The translations under genes and the position numbers were made by a program. Below, one piece after another: positions 9,137-17,819 of a stretch of DNA of 64,000 bases. Within the stretch, counting starts at the first letter, position 1, and the number at the start of each line of letters is the position of its first letter. Source of the stretch: Gaiellasilicea sp963829845 (GTDB taxonomy: Bacteria; Actinomycetota; Thermoleophilia; Gaiellales; Gaiellaceae); the NCBI GenBank assembly GCA_963829845.1, contig CAWHKD010000022.1, forward strand, positions 1 through 64,000, read 5' to 3'. Below the pieces are notes generated by a model. It had not been told where the DNA came from and ran no database searches. It worked only from the letters and a program-made list of their open reading frames with translations.

Positions 9137-9483
9137 ACAAGGATCTGGTCGCGGCCTCGGCAACGCCCCTCGTGCTCGCAATCCTGGCGGAGGGTGAGAG
9201 CTACGGCTATGCCATCCTGAAGCGGGTACGTAGGCTCTCAGGAGGCGAGTTCGAGTGGACCGACGGGATGCTCTACCCGCTGCTCCATCGCCTCCGCCGG
9301 CTCGGCTACGTGACGACGGAGTGGCGAACTCCGGAAGGGCGTCGCCGCCAGTACTACATGATCACCGACGACGGACGAACGGCACTCGCGAAGCAGCACC
9401 GGCAGTGGATGGCCGTCACCCGTGCGCTGAACGACGTCTGGCCGGGCTCCGGTGTGATGCTGACGGCTCTCGGCGAGGCGTGA
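9127..9483 (+). CDS. PadR-family transcriptional regulator
   Basis: 118 residues with the PadR winged helix: LVLAILAEGESYGYAILKRV, WTDGMLYPLLHRLRRLGYV, GRRRQYYMITDDGRTAL. GGAGGG stands directly before ATG 9127. It is followed after 3 bases by a membrane protein with a permease-prefix domain. This is a recurring pair in actinobacteria, in which PadR controls the partner gene. It probably also represses itself through the palindrome in its leader. Confidence 0.93.
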   Translation: MHIDKDLVAASATPLVLAILAEGESYGYAILKRVRRLSGGEFEWTDGMLYPLLHRLRRLGYVTTEWRTPEGRRRQYYMITDDGRTALAKQHRQWMAVTRALNDVWPGSGVMLTALGEA

Positions 9484-9486
9484 GCG

Positions 9487-10830
9487 ATGGAGAGCGTGGA
9501 GTCACAGATCGCGGAGTGGCGGGCGTACGTCGCGAACGCCCCGGGCGTCAACGGCCGCGACGTCGATGAGCTGGAGGATCATCTTCGTCACCAAATCGCC
9601 GAGCTGAACGCGGCCGGGCTCACAGCCGACGAGGGGTTCCTGATCGCCGTGAAACGGCTTGGCGACGTCGACGGCCTGTCCCGAGAGTTCGCGCGCGAGC
9701 ACAGCGGCCGACTCTGGAAACAGCTTCTCCTGACCGGCGACGACGAGCCGGCGCTGCCGTCCACCGGCCTGGTCGAGACGCTCGCCTTCGCCGTGGCTGC
9801 GGCCGTCGTCGTCCAGATTGCACGCGTGGCTGCCGACGGCGCCCCCGGTGAGGAGCCGACCTGGCTCGTGCGGAACCTCAGTCTGTTCGTGTTGCCGTTC
9901 CTGGCCGCGTACTTCGCCCGCCGGCGGCAGCTCGAACCCCGGCAATGGGTCCTCATGGCAGTGCCGTTCGTCCTCGCTGCGCTGGTCGTCAACCTCTATC
10001 CGTGGGGCGCGGACTCCGACACCGAGGTCCTCGTCGCAGCCCATCTCCCCGTCGTCCTCTGGTTCGCGGTCGCCTACCCGTACATGGGCGGCACGCTCCG
10101 CTCGCACGAGCGGCGCATGGACTTCGTCCGCTTCACGGGCGAATGGTTCATCTACTACGTGCTGATCGCGCTCGGGGGCGGCGTGCTCATGGGGTTGACC
10201 GCTGCGATCCTGGAGCCCACGGGGGTCGACGTCGATCGGGTCGCCGAGTGGGTGCTGCCTTCGGGAGCGGCCGGTGCCGTGATCGTGGCCGCGTGGCTCG
10301 TCGAGTCGAAGCAGCGGGTCGTGGAGAACATGGCGCCGGTGCTGACGATGCTGTTCACGCCGCTGTTCGCGGTGATGCTGGCCGCCACCGCGGTCGTCTA
10401 CGCCGTGACCGGGCTCGGCGACGCATTCGATCGCGACCTCGTCAGCGTCTTCGACGCCCTGCTGCTCGTCGTCCTCGCGCTCGTCCTCTACGGGATGTCC
10501 GCGCGCGACCCGTCCACGTCGCCGAACTGGATGGACCGCATCCAGCTGGTGGCCGTCGCCAGCGCCCTCCTGCTCGACCTGATGGTCCTCGGCGCGATGG
10601 TCGCCCGGATCGGCGACCTCGGGTTCAGCCCGAACCGAACGGCCGCGGTCGGCCTCAACCTCGTCCTGCTCGTCAACCTGGCCGGAGCCGCCTGGCTCTC
10701 CGCCCGCTTCCTCTCCGGCCGCAGCAGGCTCCACCGGCTCGAGCGCTGGCAGACCACCTACCTGCCCGTCTTCGCCCTGTGGGCCGCCGCGGTCGTCGTC
10801 GTCCTCCCACCGCTGTTCAGCTTCGACTGA
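9487..10830 (+). CDS. Permease-prefix-domain polytopic membrane protein, PadR partner
   Basis: 447 residues. The soluble N-terminus (residues 1-75; EDHLRHQIAELNAAGLTADEGFLIAVKRLGD) matches the permease prefix domain found fused to or beside PadR partners. About ten hydrophobic helices follow (for example LVETLAFAVAAAVVVQIARV; LFVLPFLAAYFA; YYVLIALGGGVLMGLTAAIL; FALWAAAVVVVLPPLF). No transporter signature is recognisable. The gene starts 3 bases after padR and is surely cotranscribed. The role is unknown; stress-induced membrane functions are typical of such pairs. Confidence 0.8.
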   Translation: MESVESQIAEWRAYVANAPGVNGRDVDELEDHLRHQIAELNAAGLTADEGFLIAVKRLGDVDGLSREFAREHSGRLWKQLLLTGDDEPALPSTGLVETLAFAVAAAVVVQIARVAADGAPGEEPTWLVRNLSLFVLPFLAAYFARRRQLEPRQWVLMAVPFVLAALVVNLYPWGADSDTEVLVAAHLPVVLWFAVAYPYMGGTLRSHERRMDFVRFTGEWFIYYVLIALGGGVLMGLTAAILEPTGVDVDRVAEWVLPSGAAGAVIVAAWLVESKQRVVENMAPVLTMLFTPLFAVMLAATAVVYAVTGLGDAFDRDLVSVFDALLLVVLALVLYGMSARDPSTSPNWMDRIQLVAVASALLLDLMVLGAMVARIGDLGFSPNRTAAVGLNLVLLVNLAGAAWLSARFLSGRSRLHRLERWQTTYLPVFALWAAAVVVVLPPLFSFD

Positions 10831-10875
10831 TCAACGACGTCGCGTTCGAGCGCAGTGGCTCAGTAGCATCGCGCC

Positions 10876-11544
10876 GTGCGCGAGTTGCGTCCCGGACTGT
10901 GGCACTGGCAGGCACCCCATCCGGGGTGGGAGGCGAGTGAGCCGTGGGACAAGAACGTCTCGTCGTATGCGATCGCCGACGGCGAACGCCTGCTGCTGTT
11001 CGACCCGCTGGGCGTGCCGAGCGAGCTCGAGGCGCTCGCGGCCGAGCGCGAGACGGCGATCGTGCTCACCGCGCCGTGGCACGAGCGCGACGCGGAGAGT
11101 CTCGTCGAGCGGCTCGGCGTGCCGGTCTACACGCCGCTGCCCGACACCGCGCAGTACCTCATGGACACGTACGGCGTCACCGCCGAGCAGGCCGGCGACG
11201 GCAGTCCCGACGTCGTCTGGCTGCTCCGCGAGGGCAAAGGGGAGGCACGCCCGTACTCGCCGGGCGACCGGCTGCCGTTCGGCGCAGACGTCTTCCAGGG
11301 CCACAAGCCGAACGACACCGTGCTCTGGGTCGAGAGTCACGGCGCGGTGATCTCCGGCGACACGCTCGTCGACTTCGGCCGCAGCCTCGAGATCAACGAG
11401 AGGTGGCTGCGGCCCGGCGTGACACGCGAGGACGTCGCAGCAGGGTTGCGCGCTCTGCTGCAACTGCCGGTCGAGCACGTGCTTGCGACGCACGGCGGGC
11501 CTTACGAGCGCTCCGATCTCGAGCGCGCGTTGTCCTCTTCCTAG
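10876..11544 (+). CDS. Metallo-beta-lactamase-fold protein with degenerate metal motif
   Basis: 222 residues, start GTG 10876. The fold is recognisable from SSYAIADGERLLLFDPLG, VESHGAVISGDTLVDFG and HVLATHGGPYERSDLERAL. The canonical HxHxDH motif is replaced by APWHERDAES, so most of the first metal site is missing, while the GDTL aspartate and the late histidine (ATHGG) remain. It may be a mononuclear or non-catalytic member. Nothing in the neighbourhood suggests a substrate. Confidence 0.78.
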   Translation: MRELRPGLWHWQAPHPGWEASEPWDKNVSSYAIADGERLLLFDPLGVPSELEALAAERETAIVLTAPWHERDAESLVERLGVPVYTPLPDTAQYLMDTYGVTAEQAGDGSPDVVWLLREGKGEARPYSPGDRLPFGADVFQGHKPNDTVLWVESHGAVISGDTLVDFGRSLEINERWLRPGVTREDVAAGLRALLQLPVEHVLATHGGPYERSDLERALSSS

Positions 11545-11680
11545 ACGTCGAGGACACTTCCGCACGCTCGCTCCGCGTCGGCAGATGCCTGGATCACCGT
11601 CACCCGTTTCCCGTTGTCGACGAGGGGTATCAACACCCTTCCGTGTGAAGGTTTGGTGACCCATTGGGAAGCTGAGGGAG

Positions 11681-12103
11681 ATGACCTTGCCTCGGACCGG
11701 ATTTATCGACCACATCGGCATCGGCGTTCCAGATCTCGCCGCCGCCAAGGAGTACTACGACGACCTCATGTCGGTCCTCGGGCTGCGGCAGTGGTTCGAG
11801 ACAGGCCCCGAAGGGCCACTCAACTACGGGCCCGATGGTGATCGCGGCTCGCAGCTCTTCTTCTACGCGGTGGAGCCCGGCGCCTACTCGCGCGACCAGA
11901 CCGGGCTTCACCACCTCGCCTTCCTGGTCGCGAGCCGCGCAGTCGTGCGAGAGGCACACGAGTGGGCTCGTTCACGAGACGCTGTCGTCCTGGATGAACC
12001 CGCTGCGTTCCCTCAGTACGGGCCGGACTGCTTTGCGACCTACTGGCTCGATCCTCACGGAATCAAGCTCGAGGCGGTTTGCCACAGTCCCGAAGAGAGC
12101 TAG
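11681..12103 (+). CDS. VOC (glyoxalase/bleomycin resistance) family protein
   Basis: 140 residues with the paired beta-alpha-beta-beta-beta modules of the vicinal-oxygen-chelate fold. FIDHIGIGVPDLAAAKEYYD gives the first metal histidine, TGLHHLAFLVASR the second, and YWLDPHGIKLEAV the terminal Asp/Glu strand. The start is ATG 11681. It stands alone and convergent with an HTH_42 gene. The substrate is unknown. Confidence 0.88.
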   Translation: MTLPRTGFIDHIGIGVPDLAAAKEYYDDLMSVLGLRQWFETGPEGPLNYGPDGDRGSQLFFYAVEPGAYSRDQTGLHHLAFLVASRAVVREAHEWARSRDAVVLDEPAAFPQYGPDCFATYWLDPHGIKLEAVCHSPEES

Positions 12104-12152
12104 TCGGATCTGGCGTGCACCATCGGTTGAACGTCAGGCGCCCGTTGCCGCC

Positions 12153-13374
12153 CTAGGGTCGCACGAGAAACAGTCGTCGCTCCGCCGAGAGGTGCGGTGC
12201 CCATTCGAGGTGGGTCGCGCCTGCGAAGTGCAGGTAGGCGCGGAGTGCATCCCGCATCGCGTCGACGAAGCCCTCGGTGCGACGGGGCGTGAAGCCGCCC
12301 TCCCACCAGAGGTCGAGCACCTGCACCTTTGCGGCGGCGCGGTCGATGCGCGGCTCGAAGCGGCCGACGAGGCGGTCGCGGAAGAGCATCGGCAGCACGT
12401 ACCAGCCCCAACGCCGTTTTGCCGGCGGGACGAAGAGCTCCCACACATAGTCGAACTCGAACAAGGATCCAAGGAGGCCCCGATCCCAGACCACTGGATC
12501 GAACGGGGGCAGGAATGCGACCGAGGGCGGCGGCTCCGGGGGACTCTCCAGCAGTCCGACCTCTTCCTTGATCACGAAGCGCTTCCCGCGCACACCCTCG
12601 ATCTCGACGGGAACCAGCTCGCCGTCGTCGACGAGCTCCTCACGAAGTGCTGTTCTGCCGGGCAGTTCGGGCCGCTCCGGGTACGGCTTGGCGGGGCCGA
12701 TGCCGCCGAAGATATCGCCGCCTCCCCCGACGCCGAGAAGGCCGTGTGCACGGTAGCGCGAGAGGAGCTTGTGACGGAGCTGCTCTCTGAGCGGGACGCT
12801 CCGTGCGAGCACGTCGGCCGGAAGCAGCCGCTCGATGAGGTCGTAGTAGCGTCGGTTCCCGTCGCGTCGCGCGAGGCCGAGCACGCCGGTGACGGTGTAC
12901 GCCTCGAGGACCGCACGAACGATGTTCGTCGGCACGCCGAACCAGTCGGTCGTCGCCCCCTGCGCGCGCTCGAAGTCGATTGAGGACAACGGCCCGTCGG
13001 CGCGGATCCGCTCGAGCACGCGGCCGGCCACCTCGGCGTTCTCGGCAAGGAGGTGCGGGGCGTTCCGGCTCACCGTCGCGCGGAACCACGGGAAGTCGCG
13101 CGTCAGGACGAAGGAGAGTCCCTTGTTGTACGCCTCGAAGATCTCGCGCCGCTCGTAGAGCAGGTCGCACCAGGCGGGGTCGTAGTCGGCCACGCGCGCG
13201 TGTAGGACGAGGTCGTGGGTGCGACCGGCGACCGCAAGCGGATCGAACTGGATCGAGCCCAAGCGACGGAAGACCTCGAGCACGGCGTCCGACCCTCCCT
13301 CGAGCGAACGCGCAGGAGCGAGAGCGTGGCGTGCGACGAGAAAGCGACGTGCGGCCTCCGGCGGTGACGCTCAC
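12153..13374 (-). CDS. HTH_42 / YcaQ-like (AlkX-type) DNA glycosylase homologue, frameshifted N-terminus
   Basis: About 400 residues. GSIQFDPLAVAGRTHDLVLH contains Q-F-D, the catalytic Q-hydrophobic-D motif of YcaQ/AlkX glycosylases that unhook DNA crosslinks. Winged-helix segments (RHKLLSRYRAHGLLG; FVIKEEVGLL) and the family C-terminus (RRWGWYVLPMLFRDRLVGR) follow. The continuous frame begins at GTG 13283. Family-typical sequence (AARRFLVARHALAPARS) continues upstream and can be joined to GTG 13374 (VSVTA) if one extra base near 13359 is removed. DNA repair of alkylation crosslinks is inferred by homology. Confidence 0.8.
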
Positions 13375-13439
13375 GTAGAGACGCTATCCAGTCGTCAACG
13401 GGTGTCGCCGCGCGGAGCAGTCCGCCCGTCGTACCCCGA

Positions 13440-13901
13440 TCAGCCGTGCGCGAGGCAGACCGTTCCGGTGATGGTTTGCGTGAAGCTGCCGCTTGTCAGA
13501 TCCTCGAGTCCCTCAAACGTGAGCACTCCGGTCGCGCCGGCGAACATGCCGGTCCCGTGAACGACCTGACCGGTCGCCCGAAACACCCCCGTCGCTCCGT
13601 TGAACGTGCCGACGACACTCACCGTCAAGGTTCCGTGGTGCGTCGTCAACACGCCCGTCCCCACGACGGTGACGACCGGCGGAGTTCCACCGGTGATCTG
13701 GAGCTGCCCGACGGTCGTTCCGTTCAGGATGCCGGCGTGGACGATCGTGGCCTCGGTCTGACCGTGCCCGAGGTTCTGTCCGATGGCGCGCGCATGCACG
13801 CTGAGGCACGAGTCGTGCCCATCCGCAGCGCTCGTCGTCTGTGCGGCGCCGGCTGTGACCACCATCGCCGAGAGGAGCACGAGCAATCGCAGACTCTTCA
13901 T
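13440..13901 (-). CDS. Secreted small beta-barrel protein (allene-oxide-cyclase-barrel-like)
   Basis: 153 residues from ATG 13901, which has AAAGGAGAG just upstream. The N-terminus is a Sec signal peptide (MKSLRLLVLLSAMVVTAGAA). The mature part is all-beta with repeated GT-rich strands: GTLTVSVVGTFNGATGVFRA, GTGMFAGATGVLTFEGLEDL, SFTQTITGTVCLAHG. The pattern GTGxFxGATGxLTFEG resembles bacterial proteins with the allene-oxide-cyclase/dirigent barrel. Two cysteines could form a disulfide. Function unknown. Confidence 0.68.
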   Translation of the reverse strand: MKSLRLLVLLSAMVVTAGAAQTTSAADGHDSCLSVHARAIGQNLGHGQTEATIVHAGILNGTTVGQLQITGGTPPVVTVVGTGVLTTHHGTLTVSVVGTFNGATGVFRATGQVVHGTGMFAGATGVLTFEGLEDLTSGSFTQTITGTVCLAHG

Positions 13902-14086
13902 GGTTCTCTCCTTTAGTGGCGTTGCCAAATGCCCTCGTCGCGCATTTGCGGAGAACCCGGCCGTACCCGACGAGCGTAGCAACTCGCCTCATCGGCTCCG
14001 TCACGCACGTCACCCGGCAGGGCGGCAGTTCTCATCGGCCAGCCGGTTCGCACGGAGTCAGCCGCCCACTGAGCCATACTTCCGTG

Positions 14087-14653
14087 ATGGCCACCGGCCT
14101 GAACGTCGGGGGGGACGTCGAGCAGGCTCTGGAGGGTGTCGGGGTCCCGAGCTACGTCCTCGACACAACGGGAATCGTCCGCTGGATCAATCCGGCAGCC
14201 GAGCGCCTTCTCGGCGACGTTCGCGGTCGCCACATCACGTCCGTCGTCGCACCGGAGGACAGCCGGCGCGCCCGCGAGCTGTTCACCCAGAAGGTGATCG
14301 GCACCGCGGCGGCCACTGACGCGCCCGGCGTCTTGCTTTCGACCACCGGCACACGGGTGCCCGTCGAGATCAGCTCGGTGTCGCTCAAGAACGGTGAGCG
14401 GGTGGTCGGCGTCTTCGGGCTCTTGGAGGAACGTGCCGACGACACGCCCAAAGCGCCGCCCGCGCACCTCACCCCCCGCCAGGTCGAGGTGCTGCGGCTG
14501 CTCGAGCAGGGCCGTTCGACGAAGCAGATCGCCGCCGAGCTCCACCTGAGCACCGAAACAGTCCGGAACCACGTCCGCCGTCTCTTCCGGGCTCTCGGCG
14601 TCAACTCCCGACTCGAAGCCGTCGCCGCCGCCCGGTCAGCCACGCCCAGCTGA
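14087..14653 (+). CDS. PAS-domain LuxR-type response regulator
   Basis: 188 residues. A PAS fold covers residues 10-120 (GVPSYVLDTTGIVRWINPAAERLLG, EISSVSLKNGERVVGVFGLLEE). A LuxR HTH covers residues 128-185 (LTPRQVEVLRLLEQGRSTKQ, LSTETVRNHVRRLFRALGV). The ATG at 14087 begins the PAS domain; GTG 14084 is an alternative. It is probably a one-component sensor-regulator binding an unknown small molecule. It is divergent from the secreted barrel protein, which is a possible target. Confidence 0.88.
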   Translation: MATGLNVGGDVEQALEGVGVPSYVLDTTGIVRWINPAAERLLGDVRGRHITSVVAPEDSRRARELFTQKVIGTAAATDAPGVLLSTTGTRVPVEISSVSLKNGERVVGVFGLLEERADDTPKAPPAHLTPRQVEVLRLLEQGRSTKQIAAELHLSTETVRNHVRRLFRALGVNSRLEAVAAARSATPS

Positions 14654-14685
14654 TCGAGGAACGACGAGGAGCCGCACCCACGTGG

Positions 14686-14919
14686 GTGTACGCTGCGGCC
14701 GTGGAGGAGCCCGTGGTTGTGAAGGTCGTTCCCGACGAGCCGGAGGCTCAGGTCGTCTGCGGTCTCTTGCGCTCAGCCGGGATCGAGTGCGGCTACCGCG
14801 ACACCGAGGCGATCGAGTCCTCGCTCGAGGATTTCACGGCTGCCGGCCCGCGCGAGATCCTCGTGCACCAGTCCGATCTCGAGGCCGCACGCGCGTTGCT
14901 CGGCGCGGGCGCCGACTGA
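14686..14919 (+). CDS. DUF2007-type putative signal-transducing protein
   Basis: 77 residues: VVKVVPDEPEAQVVCGLLRSAGIECGY in two steps, then REILVHQSDLEAARALL. This ferredoxin-like small domain (DUF2007) is widespread and uncharacterised. Start GTG 14686 (alternative GTG 14701). It lies 32 bases after the PAS-LuxR gene and is probably cotranscribed. Confidence 0.75.
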   Translation: MYAAAVEEPVVVKVVPDEPEAQVVCGLLRSAGIECGYRDTEAIESSLEDFTAAGPREILVHQSDLEAARALLGAGAD

Positions 14920-14961
14920 CGCGCTCCCGTCGGTCCGCCGGCGGGGCCTGCCGGCCGGAGG

Positions 14962-15166
14962 TCACTTCTTGAGCTCGAACCCGACCACGTGGATGTCGGC
15001 AGTACCGACGTTCTCGAGCGTGTTAGGAGCGAGCGAGTCTCCAGACGGCGGTCCCTCGCTCCGGCAGGATGCCGCCTTCGCGCGTGTCCGCCAGGACCGC
15101 GCCGTCCGCATCCCGGCGGACGAAGTGGCCGAACGAGAGGACGTACAGCGTGCCCGGCCAGCAATG
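14962..15166 (-). pseudogene. C-terminal remnant of a cupin-like protein
   Basis: Two frames together encode WPGTLYVLSFGHFVRRDADG, LADTREGGILPERGTAVWR, then LAPNTLENVGTADIHVVGFELKK, the C-terminal half of a small cupin. The frames switch at a tandem GAGC repeat (15027-15037); removing one GAGC unit restores WRLAPNT. The N-terminal half is missing because the adjacent VOC gene begins immediately upstream on the same strand. This looks like a true gene fragment and not only a sequencing error. Confidence 0.6.
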
Positions 15167-15170
15167 CGTG

Positions 15171-15563
15171 TCAGCTCTGCCCGTACGGCTTGTAGCGGCG
15201 GTGTAGGAGGATGGCATTGCCGGCGGGGTCGCGGAACCCGGCCCCGTGGCACACCCCCGAGTCCCACATGTCGTTGACCTGGACTCCGGCCGCCTCGAGC
15301 TTTGCCCGCGCGTCGGCGACGTCGGGGACCCGGAAGGCAATCGTCCCGGGCGGCAAGGGCGCGAACTCGTAGTCGTGGGTGTGCGGCGTCATCACCGCGA
15401 GCGTGACGTTGCCGGTCTCGTACTCGACCCAGTCCTCGTGCGGCGAGTTCGGGTTCCGCTCGAGACCGAGGATCTCTTCGTAGAAATGCTTCGCTTGCTC
15501 CATGTCCGTCACCGGGACGCGGATGTAGTCGACTCGCTGTACGTCGATCACCGGGATGCGCAC
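15171..15563 (-). CDS. VOC family protein
   Basis: About 130 residues: VDYIRVPVTDMEQAKHFYEE, AFRVPDVADARAKLEAAGV, GFRDPAGNAILLHRRY. GAGGAGG overlaps the first GTG (15563); GTG 15551 is an alternative start with an 11-base spacing. The first metal-ligand histidine is replaced (DYIRVPV), and the central strand has no obvious one, so metal binding may be altered. It is followed closely by the cupin remnant and preceded by the GFA gene on the same strand. Confidence 0.82.
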   Translation of the reverse strand: MRIPVIDVQRVDYIRVPVTDMEQAKHFYEEILGLERNPNSPHEDWVEYETGNVTLAVMTPHTHDYEFAPLPPGTIAFRVPDVADARAKLEAAGVQVNDMWDSGVCHGAGFRDPAGNAILLHRRYKPYGQS

Positions 15564-15586
15564 CTCCTCTTTGAGTGGCGGTCGCG

Positions 15587-16051
15587 TCAGGACTTCGACG
15601 CCGTGAGCGCCTGCAGGCGCTCGAGACTGGCCTCGGGCCACAGCTTCTGCGTGTCGTAGTAGGTCGCGAACGCGGGGACCGAGTCCGGCAGCACGACCCA
15701 GCCCAGCTTCGACCGTGTGTAGATGTGGACATCGGGCGCGACACTCGACGGGTCGTCGAGCGTGCCGGCGCGAACAAAGCGAATGCCCGCCCGGGTGTAG
15801 CGGCTGAAGACGGCGACCTGGCAGGTCGGGCACCGGAAGATCCGCTGCTTCTTGGCGCCACCGCGGGGCACGTCGAACGGCTGCGGCTCGCCGGCGAGCA
15901 GCAGGACGCGGTCCGTCTCGATCAGCACGTTGATGACGAACGCGCTGCCCGTCTGGCGCTGGCAGTTCAGGCAGTGACAGCAGTGGGTGAAGAGCGGATC
16001 CGACGTGAGCCGATACCGAATCTCCCCGCAGCTGCAGCCGCCTTCCCGCAC
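15587..16051 (-). CDS. GFA/CENP-V family zinc protein
   Basis: 154 residues with the GFA zinc-binding pattern: GGCSCGEIRYRL, CCHCLNCQRQTGSAF, FRCPTCQVAVFSRY. Historically named for glutathione-dependent formaldehyde-activating enzymes, most members bind small thiol adducts of unknown identity. It lies 23 bases upstream of the VOC gene on the same strand. The two may act together on a glutathione- or thiol-linked substrate, but this is inference. Confidence 0.88.
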   Translation of the reverse strand: MREGGCSCGEIRYRLTSDPLFTHCCHCLNCQRQTGSAFVINVLIETDRVLLLAGEPQPFDVPRGGAKKQRIFRCPTCQVAVFSRYTRAGIRFVRAGTLDDPSSVAPDVHIYTRSKLGWVVLPDSVPAFATYYDTQKLWPEASLERLQALTASKS

Positions 16052-16071
16052 GGATCAACCCTAGCCCGTCT

Positions 16072-16665
16072 CTACACCGCGGCGACCGGTCGGTACGTCG
16101 CCACGTGCACGCCCGTCCCGCTCGTGATCGTCGAGACCAGCTCGAGCGTCCGCAGCGAGCCGTCGTCGGGGAAGATCGACTTGCCGCCACCGAGGATCAC
16201 CGGCTCGATCATGAGCCGGAGCTCGTCGACCAGCCCCTCGCTGAGGAGCGTGCGGACGAGCGTGGCGCTCCCCATCACCACGAGGTCTCCGCCCTCGGTC
16301 TCGCGCAGCTCGCGGATGCGGGCGGCTGCCCGATCGCCGGGGATGCGAGTGGTGTTGTGCCACGTGAGCTCGTCGTCGCCAAGTGTTGCGGAGACGACGT
16401 GCTTGGGGATGGCGTTCATCCGGTCGGCAAATGGGTCGCCGGCCCGCTCCGGCCATGCCGCGGCCATCGACTGCCACGTGCGCCGGCCGAAGAGCAGCGC
16501 GTCGGCGTTGGCCAGCGCATCGTCGAAGCCGCCGCCGACGGCCTCGTCGAAGAACGGGTGCGACCAGCCGCCGTGGGCGAAGCCGCCGTCGGTGTCCTCC
16601 TCGGGACCGCCCGGCGCCTGCACGACGCCATCCAGGCTGATGAACTCAGTGATCACGATGCGCAT
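16072..16665 (-). CDS. Dihydrofolate-reductase-like (RibD C-terminal domain) protein
   Basis: 197 residues of the bacterial DHFR/RibD-C fold: ITEFISLDGVVQAPGGPEED, LLFGRRTWQSMAAAWP, DLVVMGSATLVRTLLSEGLV, PVILGGGKSIFP. GSATLVRTL and PVILGGGKSIF are the NADPH-binding and C-terminal signatures. The family is usually annotated as a riboflavin-reductase-like enzyme of unknown substrate. Start ATG 16665; 20 bases before the GFA start, same strand, so likely one transcription unit with GFA and VOC. Confidence 0.88.
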   Translation of the reverse strand: MRIVITEFISLDGVVQAPGGPEEDTDGGFAHGGWSHPFFDEAVGGGFDDALANADALLFGRRTWQSMAAAWPERAGDPFADRMNAIPKHVVSATLGDDELTWHNTTRIPGDRAAARIRELRETEGGDLVVMGSATLVRTLLSEGLVDELRLMIEPVILGGGKSIFPDDGSLRTLELVSTITSGTGVHVATYRPVAAV

Positions 16666-16755
16666 CGGACTCCTCCTCTTCTTGGCTCGCGCGTACGGGA
16701 TGTAGACGGGCGAGGCGCTCGGGACTCATCGCGAGCGCCGGCGCGATGCGGCAGG

Positions 16756-17307
16756 ATGACGTCCATGGTGCCCGAGGCGAAGCTGGAGCAGACCGAGCAC
16801 GGCCTCGCACCGACAGGAAACGGCTGGTTCACCCTCAACCTGCGCAACGCCGTCTGGCGTCACGTCGACGGCCGCGGCGCCGTCTGCGTCGCACTCGACG
16901 ACTTCGAGGGTGAGCGGCGCGCCGTCCAGCTCGGCGTCAATCCGTTCGTGCTCCAGCCGGGCGAGCCGATGTCGATGTACCACTGGGAGGCCGACCAGGA
17001 GGCCTTCCTCGTCGTCTCCGGCGAAGCCGTCCTCATCGTCGAGGGGGAGGAACGACACCTGCGTACGTGGGATTTCGTGCACTGCCCTCCGCACACGAGG
17101 CACGTGATCGTCGGTACCGGGACCGGACCGTGCGTCGTGATCGCCGTCGGCGCGCGAAAGCGCGACGAGCTCGGCTTCCCCGTCGACGAGGCCGCGAGGC
17201 GGCACGGTGCGGGCGTCGACGAGGAGACGACGGACGGCGGGGCCGCGTACGCGACCGTCCCTGGGCGCGAGCCGACCCGGTACCGCGAGGGTTGGCTTCC
17301 CGATTAG
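16756..17307 (+). CDS. Cupin-domain protein
   Basis: 183 residues: MYHWEADQEAFLVVSGEAVL, HLRTWDFVHCPPHTRHVIVG. The motif H-W-E-x4-E-A-F-L-V-V-S-G with the later histidine of PPHTRHV matches a complete cupin metal site. The C-terminal tail (EPTRYREGWLPD) is typical of a common uncharacterised cupin subfamily. ATG 16756 or 16765 are both possible starts. It is divergent from the DHFR-like gene. Confidence 0.85.
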   Translation: MTSMVPEAKLEQTEHGLAPTGNGWFTLNLRNAVWRHVDGRGAVCVALDDFEGERRAVQLGVNPFVLQPGEPMSMYHWEADQEAFLVVSGEAVLIVEGEERHLRTWDFVHCPPHTRHVIVGTGTGPCVVIAVGARKRDELGFPVDEAARRHGAGVDEETTDGGAAYATVPGREPTRYREGWLPD

Positions 17308-17378
17308 CGTGCTCCCGGCGGGAGCGATGAGTTTCTGACGCGCATGCGGTCGTATCCGCATCGACACATCCGAAAAAG

Positions 17379-17786
17379 GTGGTTCACGAAGTGGACGAAT
17401 CGCTCAACAGCGTCGGCGCGATCACGATGTTCGTCGAGGATCGGGCCCGAGCCAAGGCGTTCTACGAGAAGATCTTCGACGTCTCGATCGTCAACGAGGA
17501 CGACGTGTCTGTGGCGTTCAAGTTCGAGAACATGGTCGTCAACCTGCTCGAGACTCGAGCGGCGCCCGAGCTGATCGAGCCGGCGCACGTCGCCCCCGCA
17601 GAGAGCGGCTCGCGCTTCCAGCTGACGATCTGGGTCGACGACACGGACGCGGTCTGCACGGACCTGGGGTCGCGCGGTGTCGAGCTTTTGAACGGCCCGA
17701 TCAACCGCGACTGGGGCGTGCGCACCGCGACCTTCGCCGATCCCGACGGCCACATCTGGGAGGTCGCGGGCAAGATCCCCGACTGA
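17379..17786 (+). CDS. VOC family protein
   Basis: 135 residues: AITMFVEDRARAKAFYEKIF, QLTIWVDDTDAVCTDLGSRG, TATFADPDGHIWEVAGKIPD. The terminal DPDGHIWE is canonical for VOC enzymes, but the first-strand histidine is absent (GAITMFVED). Start GTG 17379. Lactoylglutathione-lyase-like fold; substrate unknown. Confidence 0.87.
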   Translation: MVHEVDESLNSVGAITMFVEDRARAKAFYEKIFDVSIVNEDDVSVAFKFENMVVNLLETRAAPELIEPAHVAPAESGSRFQLTIWVDDTDAVCTDLGSRGVELLNGPINRDWGVRTATFADPDGHIWEVAGKIPD

Positions 17787-17819
17787 CCTCGGGTTGGGCG
17801 GCCGGTCCCGAAGCGAGAC

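Noticed and set aside
14930..14955. GCCGGC-containing hairpin between DUF2007 and the cupin remnant as a terminator
   Set aside because: The stem is only 6 self-complementary bases with a 7-base loop and such words are common in this G+C-rich DNA.
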